DNA of 64,000 nt from Plantimonas leprariae. Lineage in GTDB: Bacteria; Pseudomonadota; Alphaproteobacteria; Rhizobiales; Rhizobiaceae. The number at the start of each line of letters is the position of its first letter. Position 1 is the first letter of the stretch. A program made the position numbers and the translations under genes. Location of the stretch: NCBI RefSeq assembly GCF_008802405.1, contig NZ_VZDO01000020.1:26259-90258 (forward strand), written 5' to 3'. Below the pieces are notes generated by a model. That model saw only the letters and a program-made list of their open reading frames with translations. It was not told the DNA's origin and did not search any database. Shown here piece after piece: positions 26,765 to 35,784 of this stretch.

Positions 26765-28954
26765 ATGGCCAACATCCCGCCGGTCGTGCCGCCCGTGCCG
26801 CCGCTGATCCCGGCGGCGACGCCGACGACGAGCATCTTCCACACCGAGAACGGCAACGGCTGGGGCCAGAGCGCCACCGTCAACGCCGGCGCCTACGGGG
26901 CCGCGCAGGACCTGTCGAGTCTCGGCACCGCCGCCATGACGATCGATGTCTTCGTCAAGGCGTCGCGGCAGGAGCAGGTCGACTGGGTGGGGGAACGGCT
27001 CGGCCGCAAGCCGCCGCAGAAGGGCGACACGCTGGCCTTCGGCGATTTCGTCGCGACCGTCGAAGAAAGGACGGAGAAGTTCCAGCGAGCGGAATACTCG
27101 AAGAACGCCCAGGGGCAGCAGCTCTACGACGCCTCCGGCAAGGCACTGATCAAGTACGTGTGGGACCAGCGCCAGGTCCAGTTCGTTTCCATCCGGCAGA
27201 AGGACGGGCAGGACGGGCTGCAGAAGACGGCCGGCGAGCAGGAAGCGCTGATCCCCTACTTCAACCAGACCGGCTCGTCCGCCACCGGCGGGGCGGCCTA
27301 CAACGCGGCGAACGCGGAGAACCTGTTCCCGACGATCGACGGCATCGACGTCAAGCTGCCCGAGAACGAGCGCCCGCCCGGCTTCGGAACGAAGCCGTCG
27401 AGCTTCGCCGCCATCCCCGATCTCAAAGCCGACGGAAGCAACAGGACGGAGCGCGACACGGCGATCGCCAAGGTCGCGGCGTTCCTCGCCGAGTTCAATA
27501 CCTGGCATCCGGCCTACCAGGCCGAATGGATGAACCTGCAGGTGAAGAACGGCGAAAGCCTGTCGGCCGGCGTCGTGCAGATCCCCAAGACCGGCACGGC
27601 GGTGGCGACGCTCGTGGTTTCCGCCACCCGGCCGAAGGACGGTGCCGTCGACCCCGGACTTCTGCGCCAGTTCGCCGCCTATCCGCGCGTCTATACCGTG
27701 GAGCAGATCACCAAGAACGACTTCGCGACGATGCCGGCCAGCGACCAGTCGCGCATCTCGAACACCGACGCCTTCAAGGCCCGCGCGAAGGAGATCGGCC
27801 TGTCGGTCGACCGCGACGTCTATGTGGGCAGTCCGAACGGGCTGATCACGCTTCTGGAAGACGTCATCAACAAGAAGACCGGCACCTACAACACCGAGGT
27901 CGTGAACGGCAAGACGGTCGGCAAGTCCCTGCCGGCGGAAGCCAAGAGCGCCTTCATCGACCAGCTCGAGATCCTGCGCGGGAAGCTGAACGGGATGAGC
28001 GTCTTCTCGGACGCCGACATCCAGAAAGAGGTCAAGGATCTGCGCGACCGCTTCGAGCGACTCGTCGCCTTTTGGGACGTCCGGCCGGGCAGCTACGACC
28101 CGGCGAACGCCCGCAGCAGCGCCGGCGCGAACTACAGCGCCTGGATCCCCGTCTACACGTCGAACGACAAGGACGCCGCCAACAAGCCGGTGAGCGTGCC
28201 GAGGAACGTCATCAGCCTCGACGACAACCAGACGATCAACAACGGCTACAAGACGTTCCTGGTGCAGGAACAGCGCATCCGGGACATGGCGGCGACCCGC
28301 AACACCATGGCCAACGGCGACGGCACCTTGAACGGCAAGAAGCTCGACGTGCCGGGCCTGATCTACTACTTCCAGAACCAGTACAACCTCGAAGGCGAGG
28401 CCAAGGTCGTCGCCGACACCGAGGAGGTGAAGCAGCAGAACGCCTATCTCCAGACGATCTCCGAGATGCAACGGCTGGTGAACCAGGTGCTGACGCGCTT
28501 CGGCAAAGAGGATAAGAGCGTCAAGACGGTCGGCGATCTCGGCGAGAACTACTTCAAGGAGAAGACCGTCGAGGCGCAGAGCTCGGATCCCGCGACCCGG
28601 GCGGAAGCCCGGCGGAACCTCCAGATCATCGCGATGTTCAACAGCCGCTCGGGCCAGCAGCCGCACCCGCTGGAGAAGCTGCGCGGCTTCACTCGCCAGA
28701 CCATCGATCTGACGCAACCCATCAATAACGACGACAAGACGGCAGGCTGGAAGCTGACCACCAAGGATTCCGGCCAGTGGGGCCAGTACGGCACGCAGCT
28801 TTCCGAGATGGTAACGATCGTCAACCAGAGCAGCCAGTTGCAGATGAACAACATCAATTCCGAGGACCGGCAGCGCAACCGCTACTACGATCTCGCCAAC
28901 AGCGCGCTGCAGAAGCTCGGCGACATGGTGCAGAACATCGCCCATGCGACCTGA
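26765..28954 (+). CDS. Large probable T3SS-exported protein in the needle-tip (SctA/LcrV) position
   Basis: The 729-residue protein has no signal peptide and no membrane helix, and a Pro-rich N-terminal start typical of T3SS-exported proteins. It is rich in Asn, Lys, Gln and Asp compared with its neighbours. The C-terminal 60 residues form amphipathic helix (WGQYGTQLSEMVTIVNQSSQ, then YYDLANSALQKLGDMVQNIA), like the C-terminal coiled-coil helix of tip proteins. It lies where lcrV lies relative to sycD, yopB and yopD. It is more than twice LcrV length (326), so either an enlarged tip protein or an effector is possible. I do not recognise its central domains. Confidence 0.5.
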   Translation: MANIPPVVPPVPPLIPAATPTTSIFHTENGNGWGQSATVNAGAYGAAQDLSSLGTAAMTIDVFVKASRQEQVDWVGERLGRKPPQKGDTLAFGDFVATVEERTEKFQRAEYSKNAQGQQLYDASGKALIKYVWDQRQVQFVSIRQKDGQDGLQKTAGEQEALIPYFNQTGSSATGGAAYNAANAENLFPTIDGIDVKLPENERPPGFGTKPSSFAAIPDLKADGSNRTERDTAIAKVAAFLAEFNTWHPAYQAEWMNLQVKNGESLSAGVVQIPKTGTAVATLVVSATRPKDGAVDPGLLRQFAAYPRVYTVEQITKNDFATMPASDQSRISNTDAFKARAKEIGLSVDRDVYVGSPNGLITLLEDVINKKTGTYNTEVVNGKTVGKSLPAEAKSAFIDQLEILRGKLNGMSVFSDADIQKEVKDLRDRFERLVAFWDVRPGSYDPANARSSAGANYSAWIPVYTSNDKDAANKPVSVPRNVISLDDNQTINNGYKTFLVQEQRIRDMAATRNTMANGDGTLNGKKLDVPGLIYYFQNQYNLEGEAKVVADTEEVKQQNAYLQTISEMQRLVNQVLTRFGKEDKSVKTVGDLGENYFKEKTVEAQSSDPATRAEARRNLQIIAMFNSRSGQQPHPLEKLRGFTRQTIDLTQPINNDDKTAGWKLTTKDSGQWGQYGTQLSEMVTIVNQSSQLQMNNINSEDRQRNRYYDLANSALQKLGDMVQNIAHAT

Positions 28955-28982
28955 CGCCGCGAACTGACGAGGGAAGCGCGCG

Positions 28983-29372
28983 ATGCGCATCAAAGGCCTC
29001 GATATCGGCGTCGAATCGGTCAGCCGCTTGCAGGTGGAGGACGAGGTCCACCTGCCAGCGGAGGGCCGCCTCGCGCCAGCCTTCCTGCCGGAATACCGCG
29101 CGCTGGACTCCATCCTGAACCGCCCGTCGCTCGACGAGCGCCTGCCGGACCTCCTCCTGCCGCAGGGGCTCGACCCCGACCTCCTCGAACCGGCTGTCCT
29201 TTCCCGCACCCGCGAGGCGGCGGCGGCGCTGTTCCGCGAGCTGTCGCGCGCGGGGAGCGGGCGATCGTCCGAGGACCGGCGCGCCTTCGCCGCCGCCGGC
29301 GACCTTCTCGCCGAGGACATGGGCCTGGACGAGGAGGTGCGCGCCGCGCTCGCTCTTCTCCTGCGCGGATGA
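28983..29372 (+). CDS. sctX: T3SS export-gate chaperone/early substrate SctX (YscX family)
   Basis: The 129-residue protein resembles YscX (122 residues): the N-terminal GLDIGVESVSRL matches the IGIEKLSAI region, followed by a Leu/Pro-rich middle (LPEYRALDSILNRPSLDERL) and a helical C terminus ending DMGLDEEVRAALALLLRG, like the DDDRLLQIILNLLHKV end of YscX. SctX is secreted early, binds SctY, and the pair binds the export gate SctV. It is found only in Ysc-type systems as far as I know. Its stop overlaps the sctY start by 4 bases. Confidence 0.82.
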   Translation: MRIKGLDIGVESVSRLQVEDEVHLPAEGRLAPAFLPEYRALDSILNRPSLDERLPDLLLPQGLDPDLLEPAVLSRTREAAAALFRELSRAGSGRSSEDRRAFAAAGDLLAEDMGLDEEVRAALALLLRG

Positions 29373-29779
29373 CCGCGGCGCTCCTCCCCGGCGCGGCGGA
29401 GCCGGCCGGCCTTTCGCGGCGCGGCCGCGACTTCCTGCTGCTCTGGATCTTCGTGCAGGTCCGGCACGGCTATCCCGAGCGCGCCGCCGCGGTCGCCGAC
29501 GCGCTCCGCCGGCTCGGCGACGGGAGCGCGGAGGTCGCGACCGCCGAGGCGGTGCTCGCCTTCCTCGCCGGCCGCTGGCGCGACACGCTCGCCCGCCTCG
29601 ACGAACTCGACCGGATCGACCCGCTGGAGCGCTTCGGCTCCTATCGCCTCACCGAGCGCCAGCGCATGCGCCGCTATCTTCGCACCCGCTGCCTGTTCGA
29701 GCTCGGCGACGAGCCGCGCGCCAAGGACGCGCTGGAAGCGTATCTCCGGCATGGCGAGACGGGCGAGGAAGCCGAGTAG
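29369..29779 (+). CDS. sctY: T3SS chaperone SctY (YscY family)
   Basis: The 136-residue TPR-like protein has an N-terminal helix pair, LSRRGRDFLLLWIFVQVRHG then YPERAAAVADALRRLG, that aligns well with YscY (LTKRQQEFLLLNGWLQLQCG, HAERACILLDALLTL). A second and third TPR follow, with a basic RLTERQRMRRYLRTR insertion (about 88-102) not seen in YscY. SctY binds SctX and the SctV cytoplasmic domain and is essential for export in Yersinia. It directly follows sctX, as in Yersinia. Confidence 0.85.
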   Translation: MTAALLPGAAEPAGLSRRGRDFLLLWIFVQVRHGYPERAAAVADALRRLGDGSAEVATAEAVLAFLAGRWRDTLARLDELDRIDPLERFGSYRLTERQRMRRYLRTRCLFELGDEPRAKDALEAYLRHGETGEEAE

Positions 29780-29883
29780 ACGCGCCGAACCGGCCCGGCG
29801 CGAACCTCCTGTCATCTACGACACAACGCCGCCGCCGCCGCGCTCCTAAGGTCGCTTTACCAGCCAGGGAGCTTCGAGCCGCG

Positions 29884-30432
29884 ATGTCGATCCTCAACAG
29901 CCGCTTCACCGACCGCGAGACTCTCCAGGACGCGCACGCCTTCGCCGCCCAGCTCGTCGACGGGGCTTTCGAGCATGCCGAACTCGACGAGCGCCAGAAG
30001 AGCATCGTCGAGCTGATGGGCGAAGGCCTGTCGCTGGCGGACATCTTCGGCATCACCAAGGACGAGCTCGACGCGCTGGTGAACCAGGCCTGCCTGTTCA
30101 TCCAGGCCGGCGACACCGCCAAGGCGCGCGACGTCCTGACGAAGCTCGCCCAGCTCGAACCGACCGACGAGCGCGGCTCCTACCTTCTCGGCACGACGTT
30201 CCAGATGGAAGGCGACCTCGAACGCGCCGTGTTCTTCTACACCCGCTTCCTCGCGCTCGACGCGACGAACCCGGAAGGGTACCTGCGCCTCGGCGAATGC
30301 CTGATGACCGCGGGCGAGCGGAACGAGGCCACCGCCGCCTTCCGGACGGCGCTCGACTTCGCCCGCGAGGGCAAGGGGCGGCCCGGCAACGCCGAGCATG
30401 CCGAACAGATGCTCGGCCTCCTGGCCGCCTGA
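29884..30432 (+). CDS. Class II T3SS chaperone of the translocators (SycD/LcrH/IpgC type)
   Basis: The 182-residue protein has an N-terminal helix region (about 20-60) and three TPRs (about 65-165): NQACLFIQAGDTAKARDVL, GSYLLGTTFQMEGDLERAVF and GYLRLGECLMTAGERNEATA. This is the SycD architecture of about 168 residues. It keeps the hydrophobic translocators SctE and SctB soluble before export, and it lies right before them as in Yersinia (sycD-yopB-yopD). The 104-base gap before it contains no clear promoter. Confidence 0.85.
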   Translation: MSILNSRFTDRETLQDAHAFAAQLVDGAFEHAELDERQKSIVELMGEGLSLADIFGITKDELDALVNQACLFIQAGDTAKARDVLTKLAQLEPTDERGSYLLGTTFQMEGDLERAVFFYTRFLALDATNPEGYLRLGECLMTAGERNEATAAFRTALDFAREGKGRPGNAEHAEQMLGLLAA

Positions 30433-30481
30433 CGCTCTTTTCACCCTTTCCTTTCGGCCACGCGGCCCGGAGCTCATTCCC

Positions 30482-31747
30482 ATGTCCAATACCACGATCG
30501 GCAACACCGCGGGCGTCAACCTGCAGGCGCTCCTCCAGGGCAAGCTCGGCGAGGCTATGGAGAAAGGCGTCGGCACCGGCCTCGCTGGCGCGGCCGGCGC
30601 TCTGCCCTCCGCGAAGGCGGCGGCGCCGTCCTCGGCCGTCACGATGTCGATCAATTCCTCCATCGCGAGCATGATGACCACCGGGGGCGGCAAGGTCGAC
30701 ACCGAGGTGCTGATCATCCAGATCGCCGAGAAGATGAAGGACACCGAGTCGACGAGCCAGGAAGGCAAGATCAAGCTCGACCAGCAGACCAAGAAGAACG
30801 CGCTCGACGACAAGCACACCAAGCTGAAGGAAGCGCACGAGAAGATGGAGGAGGCCGAGAAGAAGAAGCACTCCGACAGCATCCTCGACAAGATCAAGCT
30901 CGCCTTCCAGTGGATCGGCGCGGCGCTCGCCGTCGCGACGGCCGCGATCATGATCGCGACAGGCGTCGGCGCGGTGGTCGGCGCGATGCTGATCGTCGCC
31001 GCCGTCGCGACCATCATGATGGCGGTGAACGAGACGGTGCAGGTCGCGACCAAGGACGCCGGGCTCAACGGCGGCGCCGGCTTCGGCCTGATGGGCGCGG
31101 CGGTCTATGCCGGGATGAAGGCCGGCAATGCCAGCGACGAGGACATCCAGAAGCAGGTGCAGAAGGCCGACATGGGCTTCACCATCGCCCTCACCGTGGT
31201 CGCGGTCGTCGCCTCGGTCGGCGCCGGCGTCGCCAGCGCCGCCAACGCCATCCGCTCCGGCGTGCAGGCCGGCGTCCAGGCGAGCATCCAGACCGGGCAG
31301 AAGGTCGCCTCCAGCGCCGCTTCGCTAGCGGAGAAGACGGTCGAGCTCGCCAAGGGCCTGAAGGACTCGATCAAGGCCGGCTACGCGGTCGCCAAGCTGG
31401 TGAGCGACATCGGCAGCGAGGGCGCCAAGACCGTCAGCCGCGGCCTCACCATCGCCAGGACCGTCGTCCAGGTCGGCTCCGACGTGAACCAGGTCGGCAC
31501 CGCCGCGGTTGAGGGCGCGAGCGCCGGCCTGCGCTACCAGGCGGCGGAGGCGACGAGCCAGGGCAAGAAGCTGCATGCCGAGGCGAAGGAGATGGAGGGC
31601 ACGCTCGCGCAGCTCGACGACATGATCGACCAGGCGCTGCAGCGCCTGATGGCGGCCTCGCAGCGCTTCAACGACATCCTCGACAACATGGTCGAGGCGA
31701 TCAACGACCGCGGCGCCACCACCGCCGCGATGAAGTTCCGCGCCTGA
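30482..31747 (+). CDS. sctE: T3SS major translocator SctE (YopB/IpaB/SipB family)
   Basis: The 421-residue protein has an N-terminal secretion region, a charged coiled coil (about 80-132, KIKLDQQTKKNALDDKHTKL), and a large hydrophobic region with two membrane hairpins: about 142-180 (WIGAALAVATAAIMIATGVG) and about 225-265 (FTIALTVVAVVASVGAGVAS). A C-terminal helical region ends in DDMIDQALQRLMAASQRF. This is the IpaB/YopB layout. It inserts in the host membrane with SctB to form the translocation pore. ATG 30482 is chosen because the upstream open frame belongs to the intergenic region. Confidence 0.88.
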   Translation: MSNTTIGNTAGVNLQALLQGKLGEAMEKGVGTGLAGAAGALPSAKAAAPSSAVTMSINSSIASMMTTGGGKVDTEVLIIQIAEKMKDTESTSQEGKIKLDQQTKKNALDDKHTKLKEAHEKMEEAEKKKHSDSILDKIKLAFQWIGAALAVATAAIMIATGVGAVVGAMLIVAAVATIMMAVNETVQVATKDAGLNGGAGFGLMGAAVYAGMKAGNASDEDIQKQVQKADMGFTIALTVVAVVASVGAGVASAANAIRSGVQAGVQASIQTGQKVASSAASLAEKTVELAKGLKDSIKAGYAVAKLVSDIGSEGAKTVSRGLTIARTVVQVGSDVNQVGTAAVEGASAGLRYQAAEATSQGKKLHAEAKEMEGTLAQLDDMIDQALQRLMAASQRFNDILDNMVEAINDRGATTAAMKFRA

Positions 31748-31781
31748 GCCGCGCCCTCCCCGTTCCAGAGGACAGACACCC

Positions 31782-32711
31782 ATGACCACATCCATTCCCG
31801 GCGGCCGGATCGTCTCGAACCTCGGCACCGCGCTCGGCCTCGAAGGCATCGGCAAGACCGACAGGAGCGAGCAGGCGACGGGCGCCGGCGCGCTCGGTCT
31901 CGGCGGCGGCGTTCCGTCCGCTTCCGGCCGCACCCAGTCCTATTCGATCACCGGTTCCGGTGGCGAGATCCCCGGCGCGGATGCGCAGAAGCGGCTGGAG
32001 GACGCGTTCGCCAAGCTCGGCACCTTCTCGACCGGCGACCTGTCGCGCCTCGTCGGCGAGGTGATGATGAAGATGAACGAGCAGCAGCGCCAGAGCGCGC
32101 TCGACAGCCGCACCGCCGCCTACGAGCAGCAGAAGACCGAACTCGTCGGCCAGGCGGCGGAGATGCGCGAGGCCGCCGACAAGATGATGGCCGGCGCGAT
32201 CACCGCGGTGGTGCTGTCGGCGGTGTCCGGTTTCCTCAGCGTCGCCGGCTCCGTGAAGTCGGCGATGGGCCAGGCGAAGGCCATCGGCGGCATGCAGTCC
32301 GCCAACAACGCCCTGAAGGCGCCGGCCGAATCCGCGGGCGACCTCGGCAAGACGGCCGGCTCGCTGAAGGCGACGAAGGTCGAGGTGAGCGCGACGGCGC
32401 TCGAACAGGACTTCAAGATCGCCGAGCAGCAGGGCTCGCGCGCGGCGACGATCGGCAGCATCTTCAAGACCACCGGCGAGATGAGCCAGAGCATCGGCTC
32501 GTCCGCCCACCAGATGACCGAAGCGCAGGCCAAGCAGGACGAGGCGGACGCCCAGCTCCGGGCCGCCGACGCCACCGCCGCCGCGCAGCAGGGCGACATG
32601 GCGAAGGAAATCCAGCAGAACATGAAGGACATGATGGCGGCCATCGTCAACTTCGTGAAGGAGATGCGCGACATCGAGGTCGAGCAGATGCGCGCCGTCA
32701 CCCGCGGCTGA
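31782..32711 (+). CDS. sctB: T3SS minor translocator SctB (YopD/IpaC family)
   Basis: The 309-residue protein has a Gly/Ser-rich N terminus, a coiled coil (about 85-135, with KMNEQQRQSALDSRTAAYEQ), one membrane segment (about 138-160, MMAGAITAVVLSAVSGFLSVA in part) and a long amphipathic C-terminal region ending EIQQNMKDMMAAIVNFVKEM. This one-helix layout with a C-terminal amphipathic helix matches YopD (306 residues). It follows sctE by 34 bases with an AGAGGA ribosome binding site. Confidence 0.87.
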   Translation: MTTSIPGGRIVSNLGTALGLEGIGKTDRSEQATGAGALGLGGGVPSASGRTQSYSITGSGGEIPGADAQKRLEDAFAKLGTFSTGDLSRLVGEVMMKMNEQQRQSALDSRTAAYEQQKTELVGQAAEMREAADKMMAGAITAVVLSAVSGFLSVAGSVKSAMGQAKAIGGMQSANNALKAPAESAGDLGKTAGSLKATKVEVSATALEQDFKIAEQQGSRAATIGSIFKTTGEMSQSIGSSAHQMTEAQAKQDEADAQLRAADATAAAQQGDMAKEIQQNMKDMMAAIVNFVKEMRDIEVEQMRAVTRG

Positions 32712-32721
32712 GCGGCCGGCG

Positions 32722-33207
32722 ATGCGCGAGGGCGATTTCACGGCAGCGGTGCGCCGCCTGTTCGAGCGGCTCGGCCTCGGCGAGCCGCGCTTCGACGGCA
32801 CCGGCATCGTGCGCCTCCGGATCGAGGCGGTGGGCGTCAACCTCACCGACGGCGGCAACGGGCGGATGCTGATCGAGGCGCAGGCCGGGCCGCTGCCGCC
32901 GGACGGGCCGGCGCGCGCCGGCGCGGTCGCCGAGGTGCTGCGGACCGCGGCGGGCCTCCTTCTCGACAGCGAGGCCGGCACGTATCTGCGCGCCTTTCCG
33001 GGCGGCCAGGACATGGTGCTCGTCCAGGCGAGCCATCCCTGCCGGAGCGGCGATCTCGACCGGCTCGCGACGCGCATCGAGGACGTCGTCCACCTTGCCG
33101 AACTGCACGGGGCGAGCCTCGCCTCCGGCGCGTCGGCCAAGGCCGCGCCGCGGCCCGCAAAGCCCGCTGCGCCGGGGATTGACGATATGTTGATATTCCG
33201 GCCCTGA
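32722..33207 (+). CDS. Class I T3SS chaperone (CesT family)
   Basis: The 161-residue protein has the CesT fold pattern: N-terminal helix (EGDFTAAVRRLFERLGLGEP), beta strands (VRLRIEAVGVNLTDGG, RMLIEAQAG), central helix, strand TYLRAFPGGQDMVLVQAS, and a C-terminal helix with DLDRLATRIEDVVHLAELHG. The very end, DDMLIFRP, is the tail many CesT-type chaperones share. It follows sctB by 10 bases and precedes two TPR chaperone genes. Its client is not identifiable; one of the downstream secreted-type proteins is likely. Confidence 0.75.
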   Translation: MREGDFTAAVRRLFERLGLGEPRFDGTGIVRLRIEAVGVNLTDGGNGRMLIEAQAGPLPPDGPARAGAVAEVLRTAAGLLLDSEAGTYLRAFPGGQDMVLVQASHPCRSGDLDRLATRIEDVVHLAELHGASLASGASAKAAPRPAKPAAPGIDDMLIFRP

Positions 33208-33249
33208 GCCGGCTCGGGCCGCTTGAGAGCGGCGCATGCGGCGTGTAAG

Positions 33250-33262
33250 CCATTGCCAATGG
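33250..33262. promoter_or_regulatory. 13-base perfect palindrome upstream of TPR chaperone gene
   Basis: CCATTG-C-CAATGG is a perfect palindrome in the 153-base gap between the CesT-type and TPR-type chaperone genes. It could be an operator for an internal promoter. There is no supporting second copy in the window, so this is weak. Confidence 0.25.
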
Positions 33263-33360
33263 AAGCGACCGCCCTAGAGCGGCCGGGTCCGCCGCGCGAA
33301 ACCTCGCGCCACCGTGCTGATACCGATCTCCCTTTCAGTTTCGATGACGGACCCCAACCC

Positions 33361-33825
33361 ATGCCCGAGAACCCTTCTCTCGACTTCACGCAGCCGGGCG
33401 CACTCCTCGCGGCCCTCGGCCTTCGCTCCGGCGACCTCGACGCGGGGCTGACCGTCGGGGCGAACCTGCGCCGCAAGGGCGAAGGCATCGAAGCGCTGCG
33501 CCTCTTCGCGACGATGGCGCTCTGCGAGCCGACGAACTTCAGCTACCAGCTGGCGCTCGCCGACTGCGCGGCCGAGCTGGACCAGCCCTATCTCGCGATC
33601 CAGGCCGCCGCGGTGCTGATCACGCTCGAGCCGAAGGACCCGCGCGGCTACTTCATCAGCGGGCGGTCCTGCCTGCAGGCGAACCTTCCCGCCGAAGCGC
33701 GGGAGGACCTGTCGCGCGCCGTCTCGCTGTCGGAAGCGGCCGGCATCGCGCCGCTCGCCGACGAGTGCCGGCGCCTGCTGGCGGCTCTCGACACCGCGCC
33801 GCAGCCGGCCGCGCAGGTCGCCTGA
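33361..33825 (+). CDS. SycD-like TPR chaperone, second copy
   Basis: The 154-residue protein starts at ATG 33361 (MPENPSLDF) and has the SycD pattern: N-terminal helix region then three TPRs with LRRKGEGIEALRLFATMALC, YQLALADCAAELDQPYLAIQ and GYFISGRSCLQANLPAEARE. It differs clearly from the copy at 29884, so it probably serves another client, perhaps one of the large Ala-rich proteins at 34433 or 35785. The frame is open further upstream, but the upstream part looks non-coding. It ends 12 bases before the next TPR gene. Confidence 0.75.
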   Translation: MPENPSLDFTQPGALLAALGLRSGDLDAGLTVGANLRRKGEGIEALRLFATMALCEPTNFSYQLALADCAAELDQPYLAIQAAAVLITLEPKDPRGYFISGRSCLQANLPAEAREDLSRAVSLSEAAGIAPLADECRRLLAALDTAPQPAAQVA

Positions 33826-33836
33826 GGCGACCGGCC

Positions 33837-34436
33837 ATGCCCGACGCCGCCTCCACCGGCACCGCTGCCTCTCCCGGCGGATCGGTGCTCGGGTCGCTCT
33901 TCGGGCTCGACGCGGACGAGGCGGCGGTTCTCGCCGATCTCGTGCGCGAAGGCGCTTCGGCCGGCGGCCTCGACGGGGCGCGGCTGGCGGCGGCGCTGGA
34001 CGAAGGGCGTCCGCTCGGCGCCGCGCTCGGCCTGCCGCCGGCCTTGAGCGAAATCCTCTACGCGCGGGCGCACCGCTGGTTCGAGGCCGGACGGCCGGAA
34101 CGGGCCGAACCGCTGTTCCGCGCGCTCTGCACGCTGGACGGCACCGTCGCCGACTACTGGATCGGCCTCGGCATCTGCCTGCGCCTCGCCGAGCGGCTGG
34201 ACCTCGCCGAACTCGCCTTCGCGACCGCGATCCGGCTACAGCCGGACTGGCCGCTGCCGCTCTTCCACCTCGCCGAGCTCCTGGCCCGATGCGGCCGGCT
34301 GGCCGAGGCGCGCGACGCGCTCGCCCGCTTCGAGCGCCTGTCGGCCGCCGCCGGCGACGCCACGCTGAAACCCGAAGCGGAGCGGCTCGCCGCGGTGCTC
34401 GCCGCCCACCGCGCCGGCAGCTCTTCGCGCGGATGA
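33837..34436 (+). CDS. SycD-like TPR chaperone, third copy
   Basis: The 199-residue protein has an Ala/Gly-rich N terminus (about 1-75) and three TPR-like helix pairs (about 78-185): ILYARAHRWFEAGRPERAEP, YWIGLGICLRLAERLDLAEL and PLFHLAELLARCGRLAEARD. The YWIGLGICLRL segment is typical of the SycD/IpgC second repeat. It overlaps the next gene by 4 bases (ATGA), which suggests that the 423-residue protein downstream is its client. Confidence 0.75.
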   Translation: MPDAASTGTAASPGGSVLGSLFGLDADEAAVLADLVREGASAGGLDGARLAAALDEGRPLGAALGLPPALSEILYARAHRWFEAGRPERAEPLFRALCTLDGTVADYWIGLGICLRLAERLDLAELAFATAIRLQPDWPLPLFHLAELLARCGRLAEARDALARFERLSAAAGDATLKPEAERLAAVLAAHRAGSSSRG

Positions 34437-35704
34437 GCGTCGGCGGCATCGGCAGCGCCGGCGAGCTGCGTGAACTCTTCGCCCTGATCGGCCGCAACAT
34501 CGCAGGCGATCCGCCGCCCGCCGAAACCGCCGCCCCGCCGCGGGCGCAAGCGGCGGAGACCGAGACCGGCGACGCGTCCGAGCCGCCGATCGCCGACAGG
34601 CACGGCACCCGCGACGCCGCGCCCACGGCGGCCGGTCCGGGGCTCGCGGGACTGCGCCCGCCCCGCCCCGCCGCGGCGGAAGCCGCGAGCGCGATGCTCG
34701 CCGCGATGCGAGCCGGCTGGAGTGCGTCCGCTTCGGGGACCGAAGACGAAGCGGCGCTATCGGACGAAGCTTCGGCCCCCGAGCCGGCATTTGCCCGACC
34801 GGAGCGAAACGCTTCGCGCTTTCCCGCAGCGCCGGCCTCCATCGGATCCGGTTACGCGGCGGCGAACCTCGCGGAGAGCGAAGCCGGGCCGCTGCCGCGA
34901 GAACCCATTTCTTCCGCAATCGCCGAACGGAGGAAGCCGGCCGAGCTCGTCGCTTCGGCGGGGGCGAGCCCATTCACCCCCTCCATCGTCGAAGGCGAAC
35001 CTCCGGTAGAGGGCGGAAGCGCGAGCGCGGGACCGGACTTCGCCTCGACGGGAGCGGTCGTCGCTTCTGCGGCGGAAGCGTCCCGTCGGCAGGGCCTTGG
35101 TTCGCCGCGGCCGGCCGGTTTCGACTGGACGCGGAACGACGGATCGGCGGAGATCGCCGTCGAGGGCGACCTGCTCTCCGCACCGATCGGCGAGGTCGCC
35201 GGGCTGGCGGCGCGGCTCGCGGACGCGCGGCCGGGCCTCGAACTCCTGTCGCTCGACTGGGCCGTCGCGGGATCGGTGCTGGCTAGCGAAACGCCGGATG
35301 CCGCGCTTCTCGCCGGCGCTCAGGCGGAACGCGCCGGCGTCCTCGCTTCCTTCATTCTGAACGCCGCGATGATCCCCGGCTGGCCGCCGCCGCGGCCGAT
35401 CGAGAACCTCCCGGCGGGCGTCGCGGCCTTCGTCGCCGCCCGGCCGGAACTGACCGAGGCGGAGCGGGACCTAGTGCTCTTCCTCAGCAAGCTGCTGCAC
35501 GGGCCGGGCCTGCTGGAACGTCTCCTCCGCCTGCTGGAGCGGGAGCGCAAGCGCTCGAAGCTGCTGGCGGCGCTGGCCCTCGTCCTCGCCGAGATCGAGG
35601 ATTTCGCCGCGACCGTCACCGAGGAACTTGTTCGGGCCGAGGAAGCGCGGCTCGCGCCCGTTCGCGCCGAGGCCGGCCGGCGCGAGCGCCTGTCCTTACG
35701 TTGA
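34433..35704 (+). CDS. Ala-rich protein of unknown function, probable T3SS-exported protein
   Basis: The 423-residue protein has a short N-terminal helix (IGSAGELRELFALIGRNIAG), then a long disordered Ala/Pro/Glu/Ser-rich part (about 24-240), and a folded helical C-terminal third (about 250-415). That third has EAERDLVLFLSKLLHGPGLL, LLRLLERERKRSKLLAALAL and FAATVTEELVRAEEARLAPV. No signal peptide is present. The first residues lacking charge bias, plus translational coupling to a SycD-like chaperone, suggest export. I do not recognise a family. It could instead be a structural regulator such as a second ruler protein. Confidence 0.5.
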   Translation: MSVGGIGSAGELRELFALIGRNIAGDPPPAETAAPPRAQAAETETGDASEPPIADRHGTRDAAPTAAGPGLAGLRPPRPAAAEAASAMLAAMRAGWSASASGTEDEAALSDEASAPEPAFARPERNASRFPAAPASIGSGYAAANLAESEAGPLPREPISSAIAERRKPAELVASAGASPFTPSIVEGEPPVEGGSASAGPDFASTGAVVASAAEASRRQGLGSPRPAGFDWTRNDGSAEIAVEGDLLSAPIGEVAGLAARLADARPGLELLSLDWAVAGSVLASETPDAALLAGAQAERAGVLASFILNAAMIPGWPPPRPIENLPAGVAAFVAARPELTEAERDLVLFLSKLLHGPGLLERLLRLLERERKRSKLLAALALVLAEIEDFAATVTEELVRAEEARLAPVRAEAGRRERLSLR

Positions 35705-35784
35705 GACGAAGCGTCCTGTTCGGCACAATCCACCTCGCCCGAACGGGTTAGAGCTGCTTCCGGCTACTCAGCGAAGGCTCCGCG

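Noticed and set aside
26747..29815. A 1022-codon open frame on the minus strand across the large tip-candidate gene and sctX/sctY
   Set aside because: It lies opposite well-supported genes, has the low-complexity Arg/Asp/Val/Leu composition of antisense frames in high-G+C DNA, and shows no family resemblance.
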